From Nitrospirota bacterium (GTDB lineage: Bacteria > Nitrospirota > Thermodesulfovibrionia > Thermodesulfovibrionales > Dissulfurispiraceae): a DNA stretch of 64,000 bases. A model generated the notes under the pieces. The model saw only the letters and a program-made list of their open reading frames with translations, was not told the DNA's origin and ran no database searches. Every line of letters starts with the position of its first letter. Position 1 is the first letter of the stretch. The position numbers were made by a program, and so were the translations under genes. Location of the stretch: contig JAJYVD010000008.1 of assembly GCA_021792185.1 (NCBI GenBank), positions 1 through 64,000 on the forward strand. The letters are read 5' to 3'. Below, piece by piece: positions 18,633 to 27,145 of the stretch.

Positions 18633-20501
18633 TCAATGTCCGTTCACCCGCCTATCCATCAGGATGGATGATCTCCCAAAAGAGCATGACTGCATCTTTG
18701 CGCCCTTTTTCACCTCTGTGGCTATGGATGCCAGTTCCGCGTAAGATGCAAATTTGTGAGTCTCCATGTTGACAATTCCGATGGATATGCTGAGGAGATT
18801 GCATCGCTCCTCCTCACCCCTCCTGTTTTTTGATATATAGTGTCCCCTTTCATAATCATCCCTTTCATGGAACTCTAAGAGTCTCGATTCAAAGTCCGCA
18901 ATCACCTTCTCGCATACGGGCATGGAAATCCGAGGGCGGAGTAACATTATAAAGTCATCGCCGCCGATATGTCCCACAAAATTGAACTCGTCATTATATG
19001 GGGCAATGTTGTCCACCAGTATTTCTGCAAGTGTTTTTATCACAACATCTCCCCTGCTAAAGCCGTAATAGTCGTTATAGGGTTTGAAATTATCCAGGTC
19101 AATATAGCAGACATCAAAGTGCATGGTCATGGAAAGCTTTTTTTCTATTTCCCTCTGTATGAATTCGTTCCCGGGCAGTCCTGTAAGGGGATTAGCCCCC
19201 TTTGCGAGGATAAGGCTTTTTTCGGTTATTGCTTCCAGGAGTGTGTTAACCGGCACCATGCCGTAAAATTTGCCTGTTTTTGTGACACAGATGTCATCGT
19301 ATATGAATTCGAACTGGCGCATCTGAAGCCTTTGTGCTGCATCTTCTATTGTAGTGTTTGACTCGGCTATCATAGATGGCTGTTCCATAAGGTCTTTTAT
19401 GCGTTTTGCTGCGTTGAGATACATGCCATAGCCGTATTTGCCGAGTACATTGTTTTCTAAGAATCTGTTTCTTTGCAGAATCCCAACAATCCTGTCGTCA
19501 GCGACAACAGGCAAGTTTCGGATTTTATAGTTGTTTATAAATCTATTAAATGCATCTGTAATATGGGCATCCGGCGATATTGGTTCGATTCTATCTACAA
19601 TATCGCCTATAAGAGATGGCTCTTTGTTATATTGGTAGATGTTTACTTTTTTGTAATTCAACGCTGAAATCTCGATGGGAGTGGTTCTTAAAAGTAGCTG
19701 GGGTCTGCAGAGATAACAACCCTGCAGCAGGTCAATTCCCATGTTGATCACGACTTTAAGTTCTTCTTCCCGCTCTATGCCGTCTGTAATAACCTTTATT
19801 CCGAGCCTGTGGCATGCGGAGGCTATGGAATCAACGAGGTTGAATTTTATGGTCGCCTTGTCTATGCTGGATACGAAATGCCGGTCTATTTTTACGAAGT
19901 CCGGCTCTATTACCGAGAGCATTTTCAATCCTCCGTAGCCTGCCCCGAAGTCGTCTATGGCTATTTTATAGCCACTTTGTTTGGAGTGCGAAACGGCCTT
20001 CTCAAAGAGGTCATAATTTATAATTGATGCCCCTTCTGTTATTTTCAGGACAATCCTCTCCTTTGGCATTCCAAAACTTTCGGCAATGTCGTCCGTTATG
20101 CCGCATCGGCATGAGGGGTCTGTTAGAGTTTCTGGGCAGATATTTATGAACAAAAGGCTTCCGTTCTCTTTTATGCCGAGGGCTGCAGCCTCTCTCACGG
20201 CGGTCTTACGGGCTGCATAGTCCAGGGGAAATATGGTGTCTGTATTAATCGCCTTTTTAAAAAGCTCTCCACTATTTACATTTATTTTGTTGTTATGCTT
20301 ATCTTTTAACCTTGTCAGCGCCTCGTAACCGTAAACCGAGCCGTCCTTTGCGGAGAAGACGGGCTGAAAATGGGTTGTGAACGAATCGTTGTCGAGAAGT
20401 TCGAGTATCGTCTGCCTGTCTATCCCGCTTTGATTGATTTTTTTTTCAAAGACGCGGTCATCATCGTCTAAGGTTATATCCCATTTTGATCTTACAGTCA
20501 T
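18633..20501 (-). CDS. EAL-CBS-GGDEF c-di-GMP turnover protein
   Basis: A 622-residue cytoplasmic protein with the domains in the order EAL (about 35-270), two CBS repeats (about 300-425) and GGDEF (about 435-600). The EAL motif is at 60-62 and catalytic-type residues appear intact ('FINICPETL', 'KITEGA', 'DDFGAGYGG', 'VKIDR'). The cyclase site is 'GGDDF' (513-517), the active variant class. CBS pairs usually bind adenine nucleotides and could gate either activity. It sits at the head of the signalling cluster that encodes the MshEN-bearing CheA. Confidence 0.92.
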   Translation of the reverse strand: MTVRSKWDITLDDDDRVFEKKINQSGIDRQTILELLDNDSFTTHFQPVFSAKDGSVYGYEALTRLKDKHNNKINVNSGELFKKAINTDTIFPLDYAARKTAVREAAALGIKENGSLLFINICPETLTDPSCRCGITDDIAESFGMPKERIVLKITEGASIINYDLFEKAVSHSKQSGYKIAIDDFGAGYGGLKMLSVIEPDFVKIDRHFVSSIDKATIKFNLVDSIASACHRLGIKVITDGIEREEELKVVINMGIDLLQGCYLCRPQLLLRTTPIEISALNYKKVNIYQYNKEPSLIGDIVDRIEPISPDAHITDAFNRFINNYKIRNLPVVADDRIVGILQRNRFLENNVLGKYGYGMYLNAAKRIKDLMEQPSMIAESNTTIEDAAQRLQMRQFEFIYDDICVTKTGKFYGMVPVNTLLEAITEKSLILAKGANPLTGLPGNEFIQREIEKKLSMTMHFDVCYIDLDNFKPYNDYYGFSRGDVVIKTLAEILVDNIAPYNDEFNFVGHIGGDDFIMLLRPRISMPVCEKVIADFESRLLEFHERDDYERGHYISKNRRGEEERCNLLSISIGIVNMETHKFASYAELASIATEVKKGAKMQSCSFGRSSILMDRRVNGH

Positions 20502-20519
20502 AATAAACCTCCGGTAAGG

Positions 20520-20732
20520 CTATGCCGCTGTAAAGCTCTCCGATAAACGGATACTGCCTTTAAATGCCGATTGTTTACTTAAGAGCACGGGACATTTCGT
20601 GATTTCTCCGCCCTTGCAATAATTATGCAGTTCGGAAATGCTGGGGGCATACAGCCTGTCGTTTGCCGTGCATGATTCTACCGTCCACCCGAACTCGGAT
20701 AAGCGGAACTGGTTTAAATATTCGCACTTCAT
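20520..20732 (-). CDS. Small Cys-containing protein of unknown function
   Basis: A 70-residue protein with four Cys (positions 3, 19, 39 and 47), including 'YCKGGEITKCPVL'. Short proteins with such a C-x7-C tail are often found next to signalling genes, but I do not recognise a characterised family. It has a perfect aaggagg ribosome site 8 bp upstream and directly precedes the EAL-CBS-GGDEF gene with an 18-bp gap, so it is likely real and co-transcribed. Confidence 0.6.
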   Translation of the reverse strand: MKCEYLNQFRLSEFGWTVESCTANDRLYAPSISELHNYCKGGEITKCPVLLSKQSAFKGSIRLSESFTAA

Positions 20733-20831
20733 AAAAATCCTCCTTGTGAGATTTTCATTTAATTTTTAGATATATCTTAACGAATGAATGTTACACGGCT
20801 ATGACAGGGTGGTTAAGATTACCTTACATCT

Positions 20832-20993
20832 GGTTGGCAAACATGCCTCAAAGCCTTTAGTAATGCGATAACATTTATTAAATGGCTGTTTATTTTGTTG
20901 AATGTATTGGTGATACTGAAATTGCCTTTAAATGGCGCGAGGGATCGCCTTTAAGGTATCGCTACTAAAAGCTTTTCAGCATATTTGCCAACC
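20832..20993. mobile_element. MITE-like element with imperfect terminal inverted repeats
   Basis: The left end ggttggcaaacatgc and the reverse complement of the right end (ggttggcaaatatgc) match almost perfectly, and the similarity continues with gaps for about 35 bp (aaagc.tttagta..gcgata). Total length is about 162 bp with no coding capacity. No target-site duplication is obvious. It fills most of the gap between malQ and the small Cys protein (20733-21043). The nature, MITE versus structured RNA, is open. Confidence 0.55.
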
Positions 20994-21039
20994 TTAAATT
21001 GTATTTTTATGCAACGATAAGTTTATGTGAAGACGGTTG

Positions 21040-21061
21040 GCGGCTATCTGCCGCTTTTTTT
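21040..21061 (+). terminator. Hairpin with T-run across the malQ stop codon
   Basis: gcggc-tatct-gccgc followed by seven T. It reads as an intrinsic terminator on the plus strand, i.e. antisense to the 3' end of malQ, whose stop codon lies in it. It might stop plus-strand transcription from the MITE-like element before it enters malQ. Confidence 0.4.
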
Positions 21062-23281
21062 GAACATTTCGGAAAGATTCAAAAACCGGATATCCTGAGT
21101 TATTTGTTCGAGCGACACAGGAGTTTTTTGCATCCAGCTCGGATACGAGTTTGTTATGCCCGGCATGTTCTGCTGATCCGGCGTTCCGATGATATCATCG
21201 AGGCTTACTGCCGTAAGTTTGCACGGAGTGCGGGCGAGGAATTCGTATATTGCGAGACATAGCTCCGGAGACATTGGTTTTGACGTGAAAAGTTCGGAAC
21301 CGTGAGGAAGAATGCCTTCCGATCTCAGGGCATTTATGAGAAGCTCCTTGTCCCTTTCCCTGTCGCATGCATTACGCAACCATGCCTCTTCGTCTGGATA
21401 CATTCCAAGCCTCTTTTTTTCTTCTATATCGCGTCCGCTCCACCAGCCATATATAGTGGGAAGGTCATGGGTTGTAACGGAGCACAATGCGGTATCAGGG
21501 TATTTTTCAGGAGTTATGAAAGACGGCTCGGGATAGTTCCTTTCGAAATAGAGGAGGCGGTAAGAAAGCATTCCGAATCGCAACAGATTTTCACGGGCGT
21601 TTTCTCCTACCGTCCCGAGGTCTTCTGCGATGACCATTGTTTTATTTCTCACGCTTTCGAGGGCTATGATCCTCAAAAGATCTTCAGCATGGAGTCTTAC
21701 ATATGCGCCTTGAGAGGCAGGCATGTCCTTGGGTATCCAGAACTGCCTGAACATTCCGAGCGCGTGGTCTATTCGCAATGCCCCGCAGTGTTTCATGTTT
21801 TTCCTTATTGTCTGAATGAAATACTCGTATCCGGACTCTTTAAGCTTCTCAGGAATAAGCGGAGGAAACCCCCAGTTCTGGCCGCTGGGATTAAAGTCGT
21901 CGGGAGGGGCTCCAAGGCTTATTCCGTCTGCGATGACATCCTGCGCCATCCATGCGTCGCTTCCTCCGCCGATGGAGCCTATGGCGAGGTCGTGATATAT
22001 GCCTATGGACATGCCGAGGTTTTTCGCGTGTTCGGAGATTTCCCTGAATTGGCCGTCAATGAGCCATTGTATATAGGCATGAAATATTATTTCTTTTTTA
22101 TACGTTTTTCTGAATTCCTGAACTTCATTTGAAGATGGATTGCGGTATTCTTCAGGCCATTCCTGCCACCCCTCTCCGAACTCTTTAGAGAGCGCCATAT
22201 ACGTTGAAAAGTGTTCGAGATTTTCACCTTCTTCTGTTATGTATCGTTTGAACTCCTCAATCCTGTTTTTTGAATTAAAATAAAATCCTCCCTTGCCCCC
22301 CTTTTCTAAAGGGGGGACGGGGGGATTACTAAAGGTTTCATAAAAGACCTCAAAGGCGTGTCTGAGGAGCTTTTCTTTTATTGCCGCTACTTTTTCATAA
22401 TCAATCAGGTCTTCCGCCCTCAGTCGTTTAAACGTCTCTTCCCATTGCCTATTGTCTATCGCCGATTGCCCTTTTAATTCTTTGACTTCATGAATATTTT
22501 CCATGTCAAGGTAAATTAAATTTTTGTAAAGTCTGCTGATCGGAGAATAAGGGCTTATGCCGAAAGGTTTTTTATTCGGGATGGCATGAAGCGGGTTGAT
22601 TCCTACAAAACCGCCTTTCAGCCCGGCGGTCCATTCAACAGTTCTTTTTAAATCCGCAAAATCTCCTACGCCCCAATTTCTATTTGAGCGTATGGAATAG
22701 AGGTTGGTTGAGAGTCCCCATGTCTTTCTATTTTCCAGTTCCGGAGGCATGTAGCATGCATCCGGTGTTATGATGATTCTCGATGTTCCGGATATTTCCA
22801 TCTCCGGCGTCTTGCATAAAACCGACACTGTATAGTAACCGATATCCCTGCCGCCCCTGTCTTTCAAGTCTATCCTGATATATCTCCTGCCGTTTATCCA
22901 TTTTTGATCCGAAACCGTTATGGAACTTCCTTCACTGATAAATTCATCCTTTTGTCCGCTTTCATTCCAGACAGACCATGAAATTGATAATTCATTTTCT
23001 CTGCCTTCTTCGACCGGAATATAAATAGGAATCGTCAGCGATTGGTCATTTGCGGATACAACCTTTACGGGTTCGATTAATCCGTTCCAAGGGCGAACTT
23101 TGAGTTCGGCTATCTCTTCTTGTATATTCTCCTCAGAATCGATATTCAGCCTCATAACCCTGAGGATTGCCTTTTGAGTTTCAATGGAAACAGTATGTTT
23201 GTTGCCGAAGATGTCCCAGTATTCGGGGATTATCCCACACAATTCCGACAATTCATTGATCAGTTCTTCGTAAGAGGACAT
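21044..23281 (-). CDS. malQ: 4-alpha-glucanotransferase MalQ (GH77)
   Basis: A 745-residue amylomaltase transferring alpha-1,4-glucan segments, used in maltodextrin and glycogen turnover. The N-terminal extension domain (about 1-170) precedes the GH77 barrel with 'WGVGDFADLK', 'RIDHALGMFRQFWIP' (nucleophile Asp in the RIDH motif), 'IAEDLGTV' (acid/base Glu) and 'CSVTTHDLPTI'. Residues about 318-334 carry a PPVPPLEKGGKGG insertion encoded by a dispersed repeat; it falls in a loop region and the frame is kept. A distant partner in glucan metabolism in this window is pgi. Confidence 0.93.
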   Translation of the reverse strand: MSSYEELINELSELCGIIPEYWDIFGNKHTVSIETQKAILRVMRLNIDSEENIQEEIAELKVRPWNGLIEPVKVVSANDQSLTIPIYIPVEEGRENELSISWSVWNESGQKDEFISEGSSITVSDQKWINGRRYIRIDLKDRGGRDIGYYTVSVLCKTPEMEISGTSRIIITPDACYMPPELENRKTWGLSTNLYSIRSNRNWGVGDFADLKRTVEWTAGLKGGFVGINPLHAIPNKKPFGISPYSPISRLYKNLIYLDMENIHEVKELKGQSAIDNRQWEETFKRLRAEDLIDYEKVAAIKEKLLRHAFEVFYETFSNPPVPPLEKGGKGGFYFNSKNRIEEFKRYITEEGENLEHFSTYMALSKEFGEGWQEWPEEYRNPSSNEVQEFRKTYKKEIIFHAYIQWLIDGQFREISEHAKNLGMSIGIYHDLAIGSIGGGSDAWMAQDVIADGISLGAPPDDFNPSGQNWGFPPLIPEKLKESGYEYFIQTIRKNMKHCGALRIDHALGMFRQFWIPKDMPASQGAYVRLHAEDLLRIIALESVRNKTMVIAEDLGTVGENARENLLRFGMLSYRLLYFERNYPEPSFITPEKYPDTALCSVTTHDLPTIYGWWSGRDIEEKKRLGMYPDEEAWLRNACDRERDKELLINALRSEGILPHGSELFTSKPMSPELCLAIYEFLARTPCKLTAVSLDDIIGTPDQQNMPGITNSYPSWMQKTPVSLEQITQDIRFLNLSEMFKKSGR
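22284..22327. repeat. In-frame hairpin repeat in malQ (PPLEKGG type)
   Basis: A C-run/G-run palindrome (cccccctttt-ctaa-aggggg core) sits inside malQ and is translated as PPVPPLEKGGKGG. Repeats giving this peptide are widespread dispersed elements in many bacterial genomes. Related C-rich hairpins are present in the gap near 10371 and 10770. Confidence 0.8.
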
Positions 23282-23418
23282 ACCTTATAAGTTTAGCAGA
23301 TTACGGGGCAGGAGACAAAAACAATAATAAAGTAAAAGTAATAATGTATCTATAAATAGGCGCCGGGAACAGATGGGAGACGAAGTATTGGAGCGACTTC
23401 GACAGCCCAAGCGTAACG

Positions 23419-23487
23419 CAGGTTAAGGTTGAGGTTAAGGTTAAGGTTAAGAAAGAAAAACTCAGCCTCAACCTTAGCCTTAACCTG
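23419..23487. repeat. ggttaagg hairpin repeat, intergenic copy
   Basis: The left half repeats ggttaaggttgaggttaagg and the right half is its near complement (ctcaaccttagccttaacctg-like). It lies in the 427-bp gap between the Met-rich gene and malQ. The same motif occurs in frame in the second cheB at 53000. Predicted peptides from the gap are compositional artefacts of the repeat. Confidence 0.75.
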
Positions 23488-23550
23488 TCGTTGAAAGGCC
23501 GGATGCCTTCCGAGAATGAAGCGGAAATGCTTCGTCTCCCATCTTTGATA

Positions 23551-23683
23551 GGCTGACAGGGTACAGTATTTTCGCTCATTCTCGCCGGACATCCATGTCC
23601 GCCTCCGAGGTACCAGCTCGGTTTCGCCATCACGGCAAAACCTTGAGCTGCTAAAGCCGCTACAATACAGCACCCTGCCAGCC
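23551..23683. repeat. 133-bp structured palindromic repeat R1, copy A
   Basis: The ends ggctgacaggg and ccctgccagcc pair. Inside, the minus strand can fold two further hairpins: cagctc..ggttttgcc / ggcgaaacc..gagctg, and ctcg..cggacat / atgtccg..cgag. A second copy at 36981-37113 keeps the same three stems. Both copies lie downstream of one minus-strand gene and upstream of another. The element may be a mobile REP-like unit or a structured RNA. Confidence 0.8.
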
Positions 23684-23708
23684 TTGAGGGTTATTTTGCT
23701 ATAGGTTC

Positions 23709-24161
23709 TTAGTGTTTATGCTCCTGCGGCTTTTTTGGAGCTTCCCCTTTCGGTGGTTCCGGTTGCTGTTGCTGCTGCATCATCATGCATTTCATCATCA
23801 TGCCCTGCATGTCGGACATCATCTTGTCCATTTTCTCGGTCATGCGGGCGAGTTCCTGTTTCATCGCCTTTTTGTCTTCCTCGGTCATGCCCGTAACCAT
23901 GCGCTCCTGCATCTTCATCATGTCCTTCATGCTGTGCATCATCTCCTGCATCATCATGCCGTGACCCATCATCTGATTTGCCATCATAGGGCAGTTCTGC
24001 ATCATCTGCCCCATCATGCCGGGCATTTGCCCCGGTTTCTGTCCCGGCGGCATTTTCTGCATCTGTCCGGGCATAGGGCCTTTTTTCTGTGGCGGCGTTT
24101 CTGCGAATGCCGAGATTGAAAACGCCAATAAAATTACTGCTGCTAACAATATCTTTTTCAT
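23709..24161 (-). CDS. Secreted Met/His-rich metal-binding protein
   Basis: 150 residues from the ATG at 24161, chosen for its aaaggaggtgaa ribosome site; an upstream ATG at 24191 would overlap the copA stop. A signal peptide 'MKKILLAAVILLAFSISAFA' is followed by an extremely Met-rich region with 'MMxxM' clusters (e.g. GMMGQMMQNCPMM), a central helix, a Gln run and a Pro/Lys/His tail 'PQEHKH'. Methionine clusters bind Cu(I). Directly downstream of copA, it is probably a periplasmic copper buffer or chaperone receiving exported copper. Confidence 0.8.
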   Translation of the reverse strand: MKKILLAAVILLAFSISAFAETPPQKKGPMPGQMQKMPPGQKPGQMPGMMGQMMQNCPMMANQMMGHGMMMQEMMHSMKDMMKMQERMVTGMTEEDKKAMKQELARMTEKMDKMMSDMQGMMMKCMMMQQQQQPEPPKGEAPKKPQEHKH

Positions 24162-24187
24162 GCTCTTCACCTCCTTTCCGATTGTCT

Positions 24188-26488
24188 TCATATCTTCACT
24201 CCTTTGAGCAGCGCGGAATTGGTGACAACTGACAATGAACTCAAGGCCATTGCCGCAGCCGCTATTATTGGATTGAGAAGCCCGAAGGCAGCGATAGGGA
24301 TGCCGACCGAGTTATAAATAAACGCCCAGAAGAGGTTCTGCTTTATTTTACGCATGGTCGCCCTGCTGAGTTTAATTCCCTTTATAACGTCTCTCAGATC
24401 ATCTCTTACAAGTATAATGCCTCCTGTCTCTTTTGCGACATCAGAGCCGCTTCCTATGGCTATGCCTATATCTGCCTGCGCGAGGGCAGGGGAGTCGTTT
24501 ATTCCGTCTCCGACCATTGCCACGACCTTGCCCTCACTTTGCAGTCCCTTAATTACTTTTGCCTTATCGCCCGGAAGCACGTTGGATATGATCCTTTCTA
24601 TTCCGACCTTGGCGCCTATGGCTTTTGCCGTCCTTTCGTTGTCGCCCGTAAGCATGACTACCTGAACTCCCTCGTCCTTAAGTCCTTTTATAACCTCTGA
24701 TGCGTTTTCCTTCAATGTGTCCGCGACTGCGATAAACCCATGGAGCCTGCCTTCAGCCGCGACGATCATGACCGTATTGCCTTTTTCTTCAAGCGCTGAG
24801 ATCACTGTCTCTTTATCCTTTATATCGATGCCCGTATTCTGCATCAGCCTTCTGTTGCCGATAACGATTTCCTTGCCGATAGCCGTTACCTTAACGCCGT
24901 GCCCCGGAACAGCCTCGAATGTTTCTGCATCGGGAATATTTAATCCCATCATGCCAGCCCTTTTTATTATCGCCTCTGCTAAGGGATGTTCCGAGCCTTT
25001 CTCGGCGATTGCAGCAAGCTGAATTATTTCGCTTTCATCAGAACCGTTCACCGGCACTATTTCCGTAACTTCAGGCTCTCCCTTTGTTAGCGTGCCTGTT
25101 TTGTCGAATACTACCGCTTTTAACTTCTCCGCCCTTTCAAGGTATTCAGCCCCTCTTATCAGTATTCCGAGTTCCGCGCCTTTGCCTACTCCCACCATCA
25201 ATGCCGCCGGTGTCGCGATGCCGAGGGCGCAGGGGCAGGCTATTATTAATACCGCAACAAAAGACAGAAGCGCGAAAGTCGGATTACCGATGATTATCCA
25301 GACTGCGGCGGATAAAAACGCAACGCCTATCACCGCAGGAACGAAATACGAAGCAACCTTATCGGCAAGCCGCTGTATTTGAGAGGACGATGCCTGCGCC
25401 TCTTCCACCATCTTTATTATCTGGCTCAATGTCGTGTCTGCGCCGACCCTCGTGGCTCTGAACTTAAAGGAGCCGACCTTGTTTAATGTCCCTCCTATAA
25501 CCTGATCGCCGGTTTTCTTTTCAACCGGAACGCTCTCGCCTGTCAGCATTTTTTCATCAACTGATGAATGCCCATCTACGACAATGCCGTCTGTGGGAAT
25601 TTTTTCGCCCGGCCTTACAATCACTATCTCATCGACCATAACCGACTCGGCAGGGATTTCGATCTCTGCGCCGTCTCTTATAACCTTCGCAGTTTGAGGT
25701 CTAAGGTCAAGCAGCTTCCTTATGGCAGCGGAACTACGCTTTTTTATTATTTCTTCCATATATTTTCCGAGGAGGACAAAGGCGATTATTATTGCCGAGA
25801 CTTCGAAATAAACATTTTTCTCTTCGACTGGAAGGACTCCCGGAAAGAAAACTACAAATGCGCTGTAAAGATAGGCGGTTGATGTGCCGAGGGCGATAAG
25901 TAAGTCCATATTCGCAACACGGTTTTTAACGGCATGCCATGCGCCTATGAAAAATCCCTTTCCGCCGAATATCATAATCGGCGTCGTTATGATAAAAAGC
26001 CATACTCCCCAGGTGAACCACGGAAGCCACGGAACAGGAACCCATGTTAGGACTGTCGCTCCTGCCGCAAGACCGAGAAATACCGCCGCCCTGAAAATGG
26101 CGAGGGCAAGGACGCCTGTGAGGGCAATAGCAACCCGCCTCTTCATGATCTTTAATTCCGCTTCCGGAGCCTCGAATGTCCTTACGCAGTTTTCGCTGCA
26201 GAAATAATATGCCCTGCCTCCGACCTCCCTTTTAATGGAACGGTCTTTCGGTATTACCATGCCGCATATCGGGTCTTTCGCCATCTCGCCGATTGCCTTG
26301 GATGTTGCGGCGACCATTTCCCGCATTTGTATTGCGGGCTTTTCCGAGATGAACGATTCCGGGTCTTTATCGAAATCTTCCTTGCACGGCTTCGAGCAGA
26401 AATGATAGGTTACGCTTTTATAAACGGATGTCGCTGCGGCATCCTTATCTTCTATAGTCATCTTGCAGACAGGGTCAGTAACCTTCAT
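24188..26488 (-). CDS. copA: Cu(I)-translocating P1B-type ATPase with twin YHS domains
   Basis: A 766-residue heavy-metal ATPase. Instead of N-terminal HMA domains it has two YHS/TRASH-like Cys domains, residues about 3-47 ('DPVCKM...YHFCSKPC') and 70-115 ('DPICGM...YYFCSENC'). Eight membrane segments follow, with the ion-binding 'CPCALG', phosphorylation site 'DKTGTLTKG', '[10 protein letters not shown]' (HP motif), 'MLTGDN' and '[11 protein letters not shown]'. It exports Cu(I) to the periplasm. It sits between a methyltransferase and the Met-rich protein, with good ribosome sites and short gaps. Confidence 0.94.
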   Translation of the reverse strand: MKVTDPVCKMTIEDKDAAATSVYKSVTYHFCSKPCKEDFDKDPESFISEKPAIQMREMVAATSKAIGEMAKDPICGMVIPKDRSIKREVGGRAYYFCSENCVRTFEAPEAELKIMKRRVAIALTGVLALAIFRAAVFLGLAAGATVLTWVPVPWLPWFTWGVWLFIITTPIMIFGGKGFFIGAWHAVKNRVANMDLLIALGTSTAYLYSAFVVFFPGVLPVEEKNVYFEVSAIIIAFVLLGKYMEEIIKKRSSAAIRKLLDLRPQTAKVIRDGAEIEIPAESVMVDEIVIVRPGEKIPTDGIVVDGHSSVDEKMLTGESVPVEKKTGDQVIGGTLNKVGSFKFRATRVGADTTLSQIIKMVEEAQASSSQIQRLADKVASYFVPAVIGVAFLSAAVWIIIGNPTFALLSFVAVLIIACPCALGIATPAALMVGVGKGAELGILIRGAEYLERAEKLKAVVFDKTGTLTKGEPEVTEIVPVNGSDESEIIQLAAIAEKGSEHPLAEAIIKRAGMMGLNIPDAETFEAVPGHGVKVTAIGKEIVIGNRRLMQNTGIDIKDKETVISALEEKGNTVMIVAAEGRLHGFIAVADTLKENASEVIKGLKDEGVQVVMLTGDNERTAKAIGAKVGIERIISNVLPGDKAKVIKGLQSEGKVVAMVGDGINDSPALAQADIGIAIGSGSDVAKETGGIILVRDDLRDVIKGIKLSRATMRKIKQNLFWAFIYNSVGIPIAAFGLLNPIIAAAAMALSSLSVVTNSALLKGVKI

Positions 26489-26530
26489 GGAATCTCCTTT
26501 CCGGATAAATTTAACATTATAAATGTGAAG

Positions 26531-27139
26531 TTAATGTGAAGCCTTCAGCTTTTTGCCGGTTCCGAATATTGCGATATTGCCGAGGCGTTTTACTCCCGTT
26601 ATCCTGATATTGTTTTTCAAAAGCTCGCCCTCTAACTCCTCATAATCAAATCTACCACCTTTCGGATGCCTTGTAAACGCCCGGACGAGAAGATTGTCCA
26701 TAAATACCCTGAGAGGCTCTTCAAAAAAGAGCTCTCCTCCGTGTTTCAATACGCGGGAGATTTCTTTCACAGCCTTTCGCCAATCCTCTGTGTGGTGGAT
26801 GACGCCGAACGAAAAAACCGCGTCGAATTTTTCATCCGGTTCGTCCAATGACATTACATCTGCCGCTTTAAATTCAATTTTTTCTCTATATTCCGGTTTT
26901 AATACTATCTTTGCCCGTTCTATCTGGTCGGGGTCTACATCTGTTGCGATAACTTTCTCCGCGCCGAATTGCCTGACTATCACTTCCGCGCCTATGCCTC
27001 GTCCGCAGCCGATTTCAAGACATAGCGGATACTCCTTACGACTTCCCATTTTCCTGAGCATAGGCCCTTCAACATGCCTCTGGATTAATGCCCGTATAGG
27101 GTTGTTAGTTATAAGCCTCTCTATGATGTTGAGTTTCAC
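26531..27139 (-). CDS. Class I SAM-dependent methyltransferase
   Basis: A 202-residue soluble methyltransferase of the Methyltransf_11/UbiE-like fold. Motif I is 'CLEIGCGRGIGAEVI' (about 38-52), with the acidic post-I residue in 'VIATDVDPDQIERA' and motif IV 'DAVFSFGVIHHTEDW'. The substrate is not identifiable. Its start is 6 bp after the end of the upstream kinase gene, so it may be the last gene of the sensory operon or a bridge to copA. Confidence 0.85.
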   Translation of the reverse strand: MKLNIIERLITNNPIRALIQRHVEGPMLRKMGSRKEYPLCLEIGCGRGIGAEVIVRQFGAEKVIATDVDPDQIERAKIVLKPEYREKIEFKAADVMSLDEPDEKFDAVFSFGVIHHTEDWRKAVKEISRVLKHGGELFFEEPLRVFMDNLLVRAFTRHPKGGRFDYEELEGELLKNNIRITGVKRLGNIAIFGTGKKLKASH

Positions 27140-27145
27140 TGCAGA

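Noticed and set aside
23301-23673. Two minus-strand frames upstream of malQ
   Set aside because: Their sequence is the translation of R1 and the ggttaagg repeat; the repeated peptide reflects DNA repeat, not a gene.
23551-23683. R1 considered as a GEMM c-di-GMP riboswitch
   Set aside because: The conserved GEMM core and tetraloop receptor are not present, and R1 lies at gene ends as well as upstream.
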